Below are positions 48,229 to 59,790 of a stretch of DNA of 64,000 nt, in pieces. The DNA comes from Schizochytrium sp. TIO01 (lineage: Eukaryota; Sar; Bigyra; Thraustochytrida; Thraustochytriidae), in assembly GCA_004764695.1 (NCBI GenBank), contig SMSO01000037.1, positions 1,979,747 through 2,043,746 of the forward strand, given 5' to 3'. The position numbers were made by a program, and so were the translations under genes. The notes under the pieces were generated by a model. That model had not been told where the DNA came from, did no database searches, and worked only from the letters and a program-made list of their open reading frames with translations. The stretch's first letter is position 1. The number at the start of each line of letters is the position of its first letter.

Positions 48229-50331
48229 ATGGGCCAGCAAGCCTCACGTTTCGGACAGCGAGTGCTCTATGGTAAAGAGGAGAATCGATTGACTGAGGAT
48301 GAGGTTTGGTTGGCGAAGGTTCGCGCAGCCAAGCCAATCGTCATCTTAGCGCATAAATTTCGACAATTTGAGCCCAACAATAATATTCAAGGTCAAGATT
48401 GGCGAACGATGAATATTTTATCCGCAGGCTTGGGCTTTGATGTGAAAGTCATCAATCAGTTATATTCGCTATTCTGCATTGCCGATCTTGATCAAGGTGG
48501 ATCTATCGACGTGCGCGAATTTGTGTATTTTTTTCAGTTAGAGGATTCTAGATTTACTCGTCGCATGTTTACTATTTTTGACATGGACAGGTCTGGCGAA
48601 ATTGACTTTCTGGAGTTTGCTTGCGCTATTTGGAATTTGTGCACGTGGCCTGAAGACGAGCTCGCCTCCTTGATGTTTAGCGTTTATGATGAAGGCAATG
48701 TAGGAAAACTTGATCTGAAGGTTTGCGAGGACCTAATTCTCGATATTTTCGAACGTCGTAAGATCAAGTTTGGGGCAACTACGCTAGTAAGTTCGCTGCG
48801 TCGTATTACAAAAGCTGGTCTGTATAAGGATGAAGTATTTGTGGAAGAAGAGGATTTCTTGGAATGGGCCGAGGATCATCCCGAGAGCTACGCTCCGCTC
48901 ACATATCAGTTTTTGTTACTGAGAGCAAAGGTTCTCGGCGTAGAGTACTGGAACACGATTGGACGAGCTGCTCGTGAGCAAACTATGAAGGACTTGGAAC
49001 GTTTGATTAGACAGAGTCTTGGTCCAGCGGGTGCAATGGATGCAGTGAAACTTTCATTAGAGAAGGCAGCAGACTTTCGTGCTGCGGAGTTACAGCGTAA
49101 GCAGCAACAAAAGATGTGGTCTGAGGATGAACTTCCGGGGCGAGTGCGCGAGGCAGAGAAAGATCCTCACGAGGTACAGCGTGAGGAGGATGAAGCAGCT
49201 CTGAAAGAGCGCTTGAAGGCTATGTCATACTTGCGACAGGCCCGGCACATGCGGTATCAAGAGTGGTATAAGACCCTCTCACGAATTGAGCAGCGTTCGG
49301 ATCCACTCTCAATGCTGCTCCAGCTTAGTCAGCGACAGTTGACTAAAAAGTTACGTCAGGAATTCAATGAAGAATGGACTCATGCAACAAAGGAGCTACA
49401 ACGTCGTACATACGATCGTGAGGGGCGCTTACGTAGGCTTCTGAGCGGGAAAAAATCAAAAGAAGAGGTGTTCTTCATGCGGAAGAGTCCACTTGATCTG
49501 ACAGAAGAGGAGCTGCGCGATTCTGTGGTACATTATTCCTCTACTACAGACAAACTGACCTGGGCTGAGCAACAGCATGAGGGTCACAAACGTGTGAAGC
49601 GTGAATTTCGACATGCAGGAGGAAATCCTCACTTATCGCATGGAGTTGTGAGTGTGGACGCAATTCTCGCAAGCAAAGCTCGTGTGCGAACGGACAAGAG
49701 CATTTTAAAGCTGGGCCTGGAGGAGGAGATGGAGAAGAAAGGAGAGAAGGGAAAAGATCCAAGTAAGAAAAGATCTAAACAAGGAGCTCCGAAAGATGCC
49801 AATAACTCTGCAGGAATTTCGGACGACGATTCGGAAGACGGCGGGTCTGATCAAGGCGATTCGGAAAGTGACGATAGTGACGAAGAGTTTCTCGAGGCAT
49901 TGCAACGGCGTCGCAAGGCGGTACTTGAGGGTCTCGAGTTGAAAAGGCGAGGTTCTGGGAAAAATCCCTCTGCTAATGTGCTGTCTGATTCAATCTTAGG
50001 CAGGACAGATCATGCTGTAGACGAAGATGATTATGACACTGATGATGAAGAAGCTGATCGTGAGGCTCGGGCCTCAGCGATTGCGGCAAAGCGTCTTAAG
50101 CATCTGATTCGTCAAGGGTATGCGAATGCACCTGCTTCGAGCCGTCGGAAAGCAAAGCCAGGCCAATATGTTATGCAGAATTTGAAACGCCCTGACGAAG
50201 AATGGAGTGCGAAAATGCAACGACGGGCCCAGCTTTTACAAGCAGGTTTAGATCCACGTTCAGGAGATAAGCCATTCAATTTGCGATTTCGCAAGAAGCG
50301 GAAGCCAAATGCTCGGATCTATGCTTTATAG
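48229..50331 (+). CDS. EF-hand protein with predicted N-myristoylation and long basic/acidic C-terminus
   Basis: A 700-residue single-exon protein from ATG 48229 (an earlier GTG at 48196 is unlikely). The N-terminus MGQQASRF fits the N-myristoylation consensus (Gly2, Ser6), as in calcineurin B and recoverin. EF-hand loops: DLDQGGSIDVRE (~87-98) and DMDRSGEIDFLE (~118-129), both with the D-x-D-x-G/S-G pattern and acidic position 12, plus a degenerate third (YDEGNVGKLDLK, ~154-165). The first ~210 residues therefore resemble a calcineurin-B/NCS-type calcium sensor. The remaining ~490 residues are highly charged helix (LKERLKAMSYLRQARHMRYQEW) and an acidic SDDSE block near ~530-570, ending basic (RFRKKRKPNAR). 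No match to a known family beyond the EF-hands. Confidence 0.8.
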   Translation: MGQQASRFGQRVLYGKEENRLTEDEVWLAKVRAAKPIVILAHKFRQFEPNNNIQGQDWRTMNILSAGLGFDVKVINQLYSLFCIADLDQGGSIDVREFVYFFQLEDSRFTRRMFTIFDMDRSGEIDFLEFACAIWNLCTWPEDELASLMFSVYDEGNVGKLDLKVCEDLILDIFERRKIKFGATTLVSSLRRITKAGLYKDEVFVEEEDFLEWAEDHPESYAPLTYQFLLLRAKVLGVEYWNTIGRAAREQTMKDLERLIRQSLGPAGAMDAVKLSLEKAADFRAAELQRKQQQKMWSEDELPGRVREAEKDPHEVQREEDEAALKERLKAMSYLRQARHMRYQEWYKTLSRIEQRSDPLSMLLQLSQRQLTKKLRQEFNEEWTHATKELQRRTYDREGRLRRLLSGKKSKEEVFFMRKSPLDLTEEELRDSVVHYSSTTDKLTWAEQQHEGHKRVKREFRHAGGNPHLSHGVVSVDAILASKARVRTDKSILKLGLEEEMEKKGEKGKDPSKKRSKQGAPKDANNSAGISDDDSEDGGSDQGDSESDDSDEEFLEALQRRRKAVLEGLELKRRGSGKNPSANVLSDSILGRTDHAVDEDDYDTDDEEADREARASAIAAKRLKHLIRQGYANAPASSRRKAKPGQYVMQNLKRPDEEWSAKMQRRAQLLQAGLDPRSGDKPFNLRFRKKRKPNARIYAL

Positions 50332-50700
50332 AAGATGCATATATAGTTTTGAACATTGTGCGTAATTCGGAGTTGTACTTTATAGAAGGAGGATATATGT
50401 ATATATTTGATCATCGTGCGTGTGCCGAGCTAATTCTTTTAAAGAAAAACATATATACATTTGATCATTGTGCGTATAAAGAGAAATATATAGTTTTGAT
50501 CATTGCTCATTGTGCACATGTATATATTTCTCAAATTTAAAGGGACGAAGCATATATTATTTTGATCATTTGAGTATGCCGGGCTTAATCTTTTAAAGAG
50601 AAGCATATATATATATATATATATATATTTGATCATTATGCGTATAAAGAGAAGTATATACAGTTTTGATCATTGCTCATTGTGCATATGTATATATTAT
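50332..50700. repeat. AT-rich tandem repeat block downstream of the EF-hand gene
   Basis: TTGATCAT recurs at about 50408, 50461, 50496, 50562, 50630 and 50665 with related flanks (GTGCGTATAAAGAGAA, TTGCTCATTGTGCA and ATGTATATATT). Two blocks, about 50400-50535 and 50558-50700, repeat the same order of sub-motifs. An (AT)n run lies at 50605-50631 inside the second. It begins directly after the stop codon. Confidence 0.7.
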
Positions 50701-51441
50701 TAGGCAAAGTTGTTTTCAGAGTCACGATCAGAGTCTTAGACAACATGATGTGATTAGTTATAATGTAAGTTACATATTTGATTGTCATGAAAGAGCCCAT
50801 TTAAGCATACGGTCAAATTGAAAAGTAAAAGAAGGTTTTGTGGAAAGTAGTCGATTCAAAGACTTGCTAAGGAATCAAACCTTTGGCATAAATGATATAA
50901 AATCCAATACAAAAAAGAGGAATAATACAAGTTTTTGATTGTTGTAAATTTACAAGAGAACTCGTTGTAGTGAATCTGGAAGGTAGTCGTGGTCGATGGC
51001 TACGCTGATTTATTTTTAATTCTTGTAAGAAAGATACATTTTCCCCAAAGATAGATTTCTAGAAAATTGTCTTTTATGCATCTCACGCTTTGAGAGTAAA
51101 TTCTGCATTGCGTGGAAGTTTTTCCTGGGCCATCCATCGCTAACACCCCTGTAATTAATATTACATAGGTGTAAGTTCTTATGTAGGTGGGTCTGTAAGT
51201 GCGCGGTGTTTCCACCACAAATGTATCTTCTAGGCAGTGTCTGAAACCGATATCTAGTCGTAGTTAATACTATCATTGTAGCGCGGCAAATCTCAATTTC
51301 CGTTTTCCATATTCCATTCCCGGTATTTGATATAGAAAGATAAACAGATGGAAACTTTCTCAATAATTCGCTTCTTCATTTTACAAAATAATGCTATTAG
51401 CTATAGCTAGCTAGCTGGCTGGCTAGTTGGTAGGCATCAGC

Positions 51442-51443
<2 letters not shown>

Positions 51444-51497
<54 letters not shown>
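51444..51497. repeat. (CAG)n trinucleotide repeat
   Basis: Uninterrupted CAG/GCA run of about 18 units, followed by CTGCAGCAGCGGCAG imperfect continuation. It is not in a supported reading frame. Confidence 0.9.
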
Positions 51498-51498
<1 letters not shown>

Positions 51499-51947
51499 TG
51501 CAGCAGCGGCAGTGGGAGTGGCAGCAGCAGCACGAGTTTTGGTGGAAATGGCTGGGGAGACCAGGCTTCAAAGGCGCTCCCCGTCAGTAGGTAGGTAGCT
51601 AGTTAATAGGTGCTAATTAGGTAACTTACTACTCTTGGCGTCAGTCGGTATGCAGGTATGTATACATGTAGGTAAGTTTGTTGGTCATGCCTAATCGATC
51701 ACTCACGAGGATTTGCAGGAGCACATTCCGTTGCTTCCCCCGTTTCTTCTGCTGCTCCCTTTGGTCCTGGCGCGTGAGATGAGTTTACGAATTCCCTGCA
51801 CATTGGTTTCCTCTTCGACAACGATTTGCAGCAGGTGCGTAGTCAGCTGCTAGTCCAGCGAATGAACGAGCGTCTTGAGGATCGATTTCAATGGGTGAGC
51901 GTGTGAAGAACGGTAGGTACCTCCAACCTACACTTCACCTGCTCACA

Positions 51948-51971
51948 GATATATATATATATATATATATC
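51948..51971. repeat. (AT)n dinucleotide repeat
   Basis: About 12 AT units in non-coding DNA. Confidence 0.9.
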
Positions 51972-52552
51972 TACTACCTCATTTGCTCGCTCTTGTCACT
52001 CACACAGCCGAAATGCCAAGGTTTACTTTCACGCCCCACCGCGATAACGACGGTTTGCGGATCTCGTTGTGGGGTCGCGCTCTGTTGGGTCCTTCGTTTC
52101 GCTCTTCCCTCTCTCCGTTGGGCTGAGCTGAGTGAGTTCTTCGCGTGCGTTCTTTCGCCGCCTCACCTGGCCGGGCCAATTTGAACGCGAGCTTCTTCAG
52201 CCATCACAGCCGAAGCTGGCTCCATGTCTCCATGGCTAGCTGCCGAGTCCTGGTCTGCGATTGCAAGAGCTCAAGAAGAGATTCAGGTCGCTTCTTCTGT
52301 CTCGGTCAAAGCCATCATCACTGTCATGTCATGTCATTTGGTTGGTCAAAACCACCATCACATCATACATGTCATATCGTTTCTTTTTTTCCTATCTATT
52401 ATCTATTATCAACCCTGTTTCCTTTTTCTTTTTCTTTCTTTTTCTTTCTTCCTTTCTTATATCTATCTGTCTATCTGTCTATCACTTTATTTATTCAAAA
52501 GCTTCATTTGTTTTGTTTGCTACGTATTTGTTGTTTGTCTGCAGGTTTTAAA

Positions 52553-52676
52553 AATTCCAACAGCAAAAACAACAGCAGTAACAACAGCAATAACAACAGC
52601 AATAACAACAGCAATAGCAACAACAACAATAACAACAATAATAACAACAATCATAACAATAATAGTAACAACAGAA
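52553..52676. repeat. AAC/AGC-type trinucleotide repeat
   Basis: Imperfect AAC, AGC and AAT trinucleotides, with a repeated AACAACAGCAAT 12-mer, ending in a poly(A) run at 52676-52694. Open frames through it are repeat translation only. Confidence 0.85.
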
Positions 52677-52777
52677 AAAAAAAAAAAAAAAAAAAGCCGA
52701 GGAAAGAAAACTTTTGCAGAAAACCGAAGAGAAACGAGAAAAGAGTCTTTCCGTTTGATCAAAATCTCGAAACTATT

Positions 52778-52812
52778 CAGTCAGTCAGTCAGTCAGTCAG
52801 TCAGTCAATCAG
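52778..52812. repeat. (CAGT)n tetranucleotide repeat
   Basis: CAGT repeated about seven times with one CAAT variant at the end. Confidence 0.85.
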
Positions 52813-53035
52813 TTAGACACGGCAGGCCATCTATCCCAAGATGGAGACAGCCAGCCCCACCACCAACGCAGCAGCAGCACCCATCCACCACCAGGTTCAC
52901 GTAGGCATTGACCGTCTCGCGTTCTTCTCCAGCGTGCTTGTGCTTATGCCTAATTGGCCTCATCAGATAGCCAGACAGACAGAGATCGGTCCGTCTTCCC
53001 GTCAATCCCTGTGAGTTCTTCTCCAAAACTCCAGT

Positions 53036-53803
53036 CTTGAATTGAGTTGAATTGAGTTGAGTTGAGTTGAATTGAATTGAATTGAGTTGATTTGAATTGA
53101 GTTGAATTGAATTGAGTTGAATTGAGTTGAATTGAGTTGAATTGAGTTGAATTGAGTTGAATTGAGTTGAATTGAGTTGAATTGAGTTGAATTGAGTTGA
53201 ATTGAGTTGAATTGAGTTGAATTGAGTTGAATTGAGTTGAATTAAATTGAGTTGAGTTGAGTTGAGTTGAGTTGAGTTGAGTTGAATTGAATTGAATTGA
53301 GTTGAATTGAGTTGAATTGAGTTGAATTGAGTTGAATTGAGTTGAATTGAGTTGAATTGAGTTGAGTTGAGTTGAATTGAGTTGAATTGAGTTGAATTAA
53401 ATTGAGTTGAGTTGAGTTGAGTTGAGTTGAGTTGAGTTGAGTTGAGTTGAGTTGAATTGAATTGAATTGAGTTGAATTGAATTGAATTGAGTTGAATTGA
53501 GTTGAATTGAGTTGAATTGAGTTGAATTGAGTTGAGTTGAGTTGAATTAAATTGAGTTGAGTTGAGTTGAGTTGAGTTGAGTTGAGTTGAGTTGAGTTGA
53601 GTTGAGTTGAATTGAATTGAATTGAGTTGAATTGAATTGAATTGAGTTGAATTGAATTGAATTGAGTTGAATTGAGTTGAATTGAGTTGAGTTGAGTTGA
53701 ATTAAATTGAGTTGAGTTGAGTTGAGTTGAGTTGAGTTGAGTTGAGTTGAGTTGAGTTGAGTTGAGTTGAGTTGAGTTGAGTTGAGTTGAATTGAATTGA
53801 ATT
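53036..53803. repeat. TTGAR pentanucleotide satellite with higher-order period
   Basis: About 150 consecutive pentamers, nearly all TTGAA or TTGAG. A rare TTAAA variant (as ATTAAATTGA) occurs at 53241, 53396, 53546 and 53701, spaced 155, 150 and 155 bp. Each is followed by a long run of TTGAG-only units and then mixed TTGAA/TTGAG units, so there is a higher-order unit of 30-31 pentamers on top of the 5-bp period. The open frame on the minus strand (Gln-Leu-Asn-Ser-Thr repeats) is a by-product, because the pentamer lacks stops in some frames. Confidence 0.95.
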
Positions 53804-54255
53804 GCATTAAAACGCGCTTGTTTCTTCTCCTGCTTCGCTCCGTTGCGTGAAAGAGGACCCTTTGAGCGTGCCTCTCCCAATGAAGAATCTATGTCTTGCT
53901 TGGTCTCCAATGCCTCTCGCAACAGCGCCCTAGAACTCGACTAGCGGCTCGTCTACTCCCTGCAAGTGCTGTAAGCTTGTCTCAAAGGCCTCTCTAGGCT
54001 CAGGGAAGCACAGAGCGCTCCTGATCCTGATACGAGGAGGCCGCATTTTTTGTTATTCTTTCCGTGCCTCCTCGGCTCTAGGCTTTTGGCGTACATCCTG
54101 GGCCCTGCGATGCCTCCGTGGGCCTCTCACTCTTCTTTTGCTCCTTCTTCTTCTTCGCCAGCGCCGCCGCCACGGAGAGCAGCTCGAGCGCCATCTGGCG
54201 CGAAAGTTTCGGCTGCTCTGGCAACTTTGGTACCTTTCAGAATCCGCCTTTTGTT

Positions 54256-54281
54256 TATTATTATTATTATTATTATTATTT
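54256..54281. repeat. (ATT)n trinucleotide repeat
   Basis: About nine ATT units in AT-rich DNA. Confidence 0.85.
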
Positions 54282-54403
54282 AAAATGAAAGATGATGGTC
54301 AAAATCAAACTATTTTTACTTCTTTTGATTAAAGAAATAGAAGTAAAAAAAGTGACATGGAAACAACACTTTATATTAAAAAGCAATTTGATTTTAGTAA
54401 CAA

Positions 54404-54437
54404 TAATGATAATAATAATAATAATTATTATTATTAT
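54404..54437. repeat. (AAT)n/(ATT)n palindromic repeat
   Basis: AAT units run directly into ATT units, so the block can fold on itself as a hairpin of about 14 bp. Confidence 0.75.
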
Positions 54438-55301
54438 ACAGTAAAAAGTACCGAACCCTACTTTGAAAGACGGCTAGTCTAGTACGGATGAGCTATTGTG
54501 CGGGTGAACGCTGGCCGTCGCTACTTAGGGAGCTGCGGCGCGTTATACAGATTCTCTCTGCCGTGCAAGCCTTGGAAAGGGTACAACGCCACCTAAGAAC
54601 CGCTTGAGGCACCGAGCCAGAGAAGGCATCATTGTTCTATTCGGTTCTCAGCCAAGAAACCTTTGTTAGAGCAACAGTTAATTAATTGGTGGGCACCAGC
54701 TACATCTATTTAGCTAGTATGCTAATTATCACTTCCTTTGGGCCCACAGTCACTCTTCAAGCTATATAACTTTAAAAGGAAAAAGTAGACAGGTTTACTT
54801 GTACTTTCTTTTTAATTTAAAGAGAAGAAACTAACTTATGGCAATTTTTCAAATTAAACAAAAATGTTTTTAAAAATAAGAATAAGAATAAGAATAAAAT
54901 AAATAAAAACACAATAAAAATAGCAGAGAAGAGAGGAAAGGCAGATAATAAACGAGTTGAGACCTTGGGAAGTGATCGACGTAGCTAGCAAGCTAGCTCC
55001 TCGAGCTTCACACCCGGACCAGCCTCCGCGCCTCCTCGCCCTCTGTGCGCCTTCTCTCACCTCTCAGCGGCGCCTCAGAGGGAGGGCTCTCTGTATTCGC
55101 AGCTTCGCCAGCGAGCGGTATTCTCCCGCGCCCTCTTCCACGTGGGGAGGGCTGTCCGAGTTGGCAACAATTGTGAGGGAAACTCACTCGCAGAGGACCC
55201 TTTCCCCTCTCTTCACTACAAAGTAAGTGAGCACAAAATCAACTTCTAACCACCATATATATGGAGATATAGATAGATAGATAAACATGTAACGGCGCTT
55301 T

Positions 55302-55336
<35 letters not shown>
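55302..55336. repeat. (CT)n dinucleotide repeat
   Basis: About 13 CT units, then CTTT and CTCTCT continuation. Confidence 0.9.
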
Positions 55337-55727
55337 GTGTCTGTGTTATATGCATTCTTGCCAACATTCTCGTTTGTTATTAATTATTACCGCTGTCGTT
55401 TGCTCATAGAAAGAAAGTGAATACGAAGGCAGGAGATGAAGTACATACAATTTGTGGGAGACAAAGTTATGCAAAAGGAGAGAGCGCACAGCTAGCTCCG
55501 TCGATGCGATGCGGCACGAGAGAAGAAAGAGAAAGGGAGGCTGCTGCGTAGGCGGAGGAGGCCTTTCCAGCTGAGCTCCTCGCTGCTTACTGCACAAATC
55601 CCAAGCAGCACAAGGCGCTCCCGCGTCGGCATAATTAATGTGAAAAAACAAGTTTTTTTTTTGTTTTTTTTTTTCAAGTTTTCCCCGCCGCTCTTTCGAC
55701 CATTCACTGCTTTTGGCGACGCCTCTC

Positions 55728-55770
55728 TCCATCCATCCATCCGTCCATCCATCCGTCCATCCGTCCGTCC
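55728..55770. repeat. (CCAT/CCGT)n tetranucleotide repeat
   Basis: About ten units alternating CCAT and CCGT (TCCATCCATCCGTCC). Confidence 0.85.
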
Positions 55771-57128
55771 AGCAGCGATGGCGATTGATTCGCCTGCTGC
55801 TTCATCGCGTGTCTGTCCTCCCTCCTTCTCTCGCCAAGCCTCTGCCGCGGCACAGGACCGTGTCTTCTGCCTGTCTTTGTACTTTGTATTTTGTATTCCT
55901 TCCCTCAGGCAGAGAGCGGCGAGAGCGGCGGCTTCAGAGGAGCCGGGTCTGCTGCCCAGACTCCTAGCGAAAGCATAGCCGAGGCCTAGCGAGCGCCGCC
56001 GCTTCTGGGCACAAAGACTCCTTTGGTCCCTCTGCTGCATTGGCTTTGGACCCCACAAAGCAGCGCCAGAGAGGGCGGCGAGTTTCTACGAAGGCTCGCG
56101 AACGACGGAGAGAAGAGAGCTTTCTCTCTCGAGGTAGAGCTAGCTACTACTGCGAAGACCGGCAGGGAGGCAGAGAGATAGATTGGTTGACCTGCGACAG
56201 CAACACAAAGAGCTCGAGTGATGATGGCTGGTTTCTTTGCCGTGAGATAGAGAGCGGCAGTTCTTGTTTGCCTGTCTATGCGTATAATGGCTGTCTATGC
56301 GTATAACAGCTCGCAGCGATCAACCAATGCTGCGCTTGAGTGGCTGTCGCTTCGCTCGCTTCTGAATGGATGAATGAACTCAACGAACGAACGAATGAAC
56401 TCAACGAATGCAAGGCTACGTAATATCAAGAATGAATGAGTATATAATGTCGAGGATGAAAACATGGATGTTAAGAATGAACGTACCTAGATACAGAGAA
56501 TGAGTGAGCGAATGTGAAGAGTATAACGCATCGATGAGGTTGGCCAAGCAGGCAAGCAGGCAGGCAGGCAGGCAAGCAGAGACGTGGGGAAAACGCGGTT
56601 TTTGCTACGAGGGCGAAAATAAGATGCGTCCGGAAGACGAGATATCCAGACTCAGCAACAGCTCCTGCGGCGGAGCAGGGCCTCCGCCACCTCGACTAAT
56701 ACGCACAAGCCCCGAGTTCTGTCTATTCGCGCCGCCGAGTCCGCAACGGCCGCGACCCGTACCGTTTATGGTAGGCTGTGGTTAGGACTCCCCCGAGGAG
56801 GAGAAAGAAGCAGGCTCCGCTGGAGCAAGCGCAGAGGGAAAACCCTCCTTCGAGTCGGCCAGAATCCCGTTCACCTTTTCTTGTTTTCCCAGTTACTGTG
56901 TGGGCTCAGTCTGAGAGGTTCAAGAGCTTCGCTGGGCGTTGCGACCCCCACGCCAGAGCCTACTGCGGGAGTTTTTACGCCATTTATGAGTTTAAAACAC
57001 CGATCAAGCAACAATCGGCAAAATGCGAGTCCTTAATTCCCGTGGCAGCGCCGCCTTGGAGTTGCTATTGCAGTCGGCGCCGAGTACTTACTGCTGGAAC
57101 ATTTTTTAGAAGAATACAAATCAAATAG

Positions 57129-57154
57129 TTAAAGAAGAAGAAGAAGAAGAAGAG
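57129..57154. repeat. (GAA)n trinucleotide repeat
   Basis: About seven GAA units followed by GAGAA. Confidence 0.85.
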
Positions 57155-57409
57155 AACTGCTTTGTTATATATTTACTTTACGTACATCCCCACCTTCAGG
57201 GAGGTAAACATGCACGCTTTCTTACGACCAGCTAGGCAGTGATAGCTGCAAGTCGGGTAGTCCGGAGCGAGGAAGCAAGTTCCTAAGGAATCCTTGGAGA
57301 ATGGGTCTCCACCCCACTGTCTGTCTGCTTATTCTTTTCATCTTTATACAAAATTCTAGCAAGTCTTCCAGCGCTTAATGACAAACTCTCCTTCTGCAAT
57401 TCCCCAAAA

Positions 57410-57422
57410 AACAAACAGACAA

Positions 57423-57454
<32 letters not shown>

Positions 57455-57455
57455 G
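57410..57455. repeat. (ACAG/ACAA)n tetranucleotide repeat
   Basis: ACAAACAGACAAACAG units grading into perfect (ACAG)n. Confidence 0.9.
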
Positions 57456-58141
57456 GCACTTCACCCCCCTCCTTTCGTATAGCGGAGAACTAGAGCAACA
57501 ACAGCTACCACCAATATTTTTACTCCTCCTCCTTCAACCTATAAAATTCTAGCACTCTTGGTGGGCGTTTCCCCACTTCTTTCCTTCCAGGTTGTGCGTC
57601 GGTTTTGCTTCCCTTTGCGTTGCATAGAAAAGAAAAGAAAAGAAAAGGAAGGAAAAGAAATATTTTAAAATACATAGATAGATATATTAAACGCGCTATT
57701 TCGTTCCGATTGTTTTCTGAGAGAAAAGAAAACAAAGGTCAAAAGCACAAAGTTTTCCATTTTACTGCAAAAAGGAAAAGCAAAACCCATAGAAAGAAGG
57801 AGGACGAGCAGAGCACTTTTTCTTTTCTTTTCATATTCTCTAATGCAACATTTGTTGCCTGGCTACTTTTTGAGAGAGAGGCCACAGTAACATTACTCAG
57901 CGAAGGTTGGGGAGGGGCCTCTGGCGCTCGAGGTTTACGGGATACGTATTATGTAAAGAACGAAGGCGAGACAAGACCGACTGTCTCTGCCTGTGTCTCC
58001 GTCTTTCAGAAGAGACAAGAAAGTCATCTCAGCTCGCAACTTTAAGTCTCTTCTATTGCTTGCTTGAGTGACGACAGAAAGATTGATTTTCAAGCCTGGA
58101 GTTTGCTTAGCTTGAGCTGTTTATGGTCAAGGCAGTGAGTT

Positions 58142-58198
58142 GCTTCACTTACTTATTTACTCACCTACTTACTCACTTACTTACTTACTTACTTACTT
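58142..58198. repeat. (CTTA)n tetranucleotide repeat
   Basis: Imperfect CTTA/CTCA units grading into seven perfect CTTA copies. Confidence 0.85.
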
Positions 58199-58504
58199 TG
58201 AGCTAGCGAAGCAGACTTTGCTTTCTTTGGTGTTGGGAGAAGCGCCTGAGCTGCTATCAACAAGAGACGCTCGAGCTGCATCGAAGTCTCTGCGCGATTG
58301 CATCGTCGAAGGCAGGCGTCGATCGACCTTGAAGCGAAACAGCAGCTCTGAAGACGGCAGGTAGCGAGCGGCAAACCTGCTTAGAGGCTGCTGCAAACGA
58401 AGCGCATCACATACACTGATTCCCTTTCCAACTGAAGCTTTTATTTATAAAATCATCGAAGAAGAAGGTGGGTTCTTAGGCACCTACCGACTCGCAGAGT
58501 GAAA

Positions 58505-58537
58505 CAGCAGCAGCAGCAGCAGCAACAACAACAACAA
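58505..58537. repeat. (CAG)n-(CAA)n compound repeat
   Basis: Six CAG units switch directly to about five CAA units. Confidence 0.85.
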
Positions 58538-59687
58538 GTGCAACCATAACAACAACGAGATCGATGCGATAATGCCTGGCGGCAGTCGGTTGTTGGAAAG
58601 AGAAAGCGCAGCCAACAGTCGATCGAAAAGAAATCCCGTTTGGAAAGGAAAGAGCGCAAAAATATTTGTTCTCCTCGTGTGCTCTCCTCTGCGCCTTCTT
58701 TCCCCCCACTGAAAACTCTGCCGCTGCGCGAAAGCGGGAAGGATCTGCTTACTCGCTTCCTTCCTCCCTTGCTCGAAGACGTCAGGCGCCGTCTTGATCA
58801 GCACCAGGTTCGCGTGGATGGATGGATATTCATTTTATTTTGATGCCATCTTCATCATTTTACCACTCAAGTTCTTCTTTTCTCTTTATGCATGCATACC
58901 ATTTTAGTTTCAATTTTTATTAGTTTAGCGAATGAGTTTTTGGATTTAAAAAAAAACTAAAAAAAACTCGTTTTTAGCAGTGTGTTAGTAGCAACTAGGC
59001 GCGTAAGTAGGTATCACGCCCCTCGGCAATTACTTTACTTGTTATATACAGACAGTACCAAAAAGGAATCTCTAGAGTTGGTCAGCGAAGGAAGCAAGAA
59101 AAAAAGGAAAAGAAAAAAAAGAGAAAAAAAAAATAAGAAAGAGAAGGGAAGAGGGAAAGACTCCCGGCTAGGAGCTGCTTAGGGGCTGGCTAGCTGGTCC
59201 TCGCATGCATGTTTGTTTTCACGATTTTCTTATTTTCTTGCAGCGGTGGGAATCGCGGCGAAGAGTGAATTAGAATGAATGCGTTCGACGTCTCATCGAT
59301 GGCGCGTTTGAGGCGCCGAGGAGATATGATTGCTACAGGAGTCTCGTCCGCTACGCTCTGTGCGTGCGTGCGTGCTTGCAGGGCTCCCGGCCTGAGCCAA
59401 GCAGAGATTCCTCGTGGAGGGAGGGGTTCACGATTGCGAAGCTAGCTAGCTAGCTAGAAAGCAGAGGGAGCGCAGGGAGAGGAGCGAGGTTCTTTGGCCG
59501 ACCTCCACAGCTTCAGCCGCGGCCTTCACAGCGAGGAGCCTCGCATGTGCTCTGTGAGCGGCAGATCGTCTGTGTTCAAAATGCCGATCTGGCGCAGAAA
59601 CCATCGCGGCGGTCGAAACAAACGGAGCGAACCGCGTTAGGGCGTGCTTTTTGGGGCTCGAAGAGTTCAAGAACCCATGCATGAACG

Positions 59688-59790
59688 AATGAATGTGAGT
59701 GAATGCGAATGAATGTGAGTGAATGCGAATGAATGTGAGTGAATGTGAATGAATGTGAATGAATGTGAATGAATGCGAATGAATGAATGT
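59688..59790. repeat. 10-bp minisatellite (GAATGTGAAT type)
   Basis: Ten-base units GAATGTGAGT, GAATGCGAAT and GAATGTGAAT. In the left half GAATGTGAGT and GAATGCGAAT alternate to make a 20-bp higher-order unit. Frames on the minus strand read as His/Ser/Phe/Ile repeats but are not supported as protein. Confidence 0.85.

Noticed and set aside
52145-52904. Two overlapping ~225-codon plus-strand frames with Asn/Ser or Thr/Ala repeats
   Set aside because: They consist of T-rich sequence, the AAC/AGC repeat, poly(A) and the CAGT repeat; no domain and mutually overlapping.
53242-53922. 226-codon open frame of Gln-Leu-Asn-Ser-Thr repeats on the minus strand
   Set aside because: It is the translation of the TTGAR pentamer satellite; a stop-free pentamer stays open in several frames, so no protein is implied.
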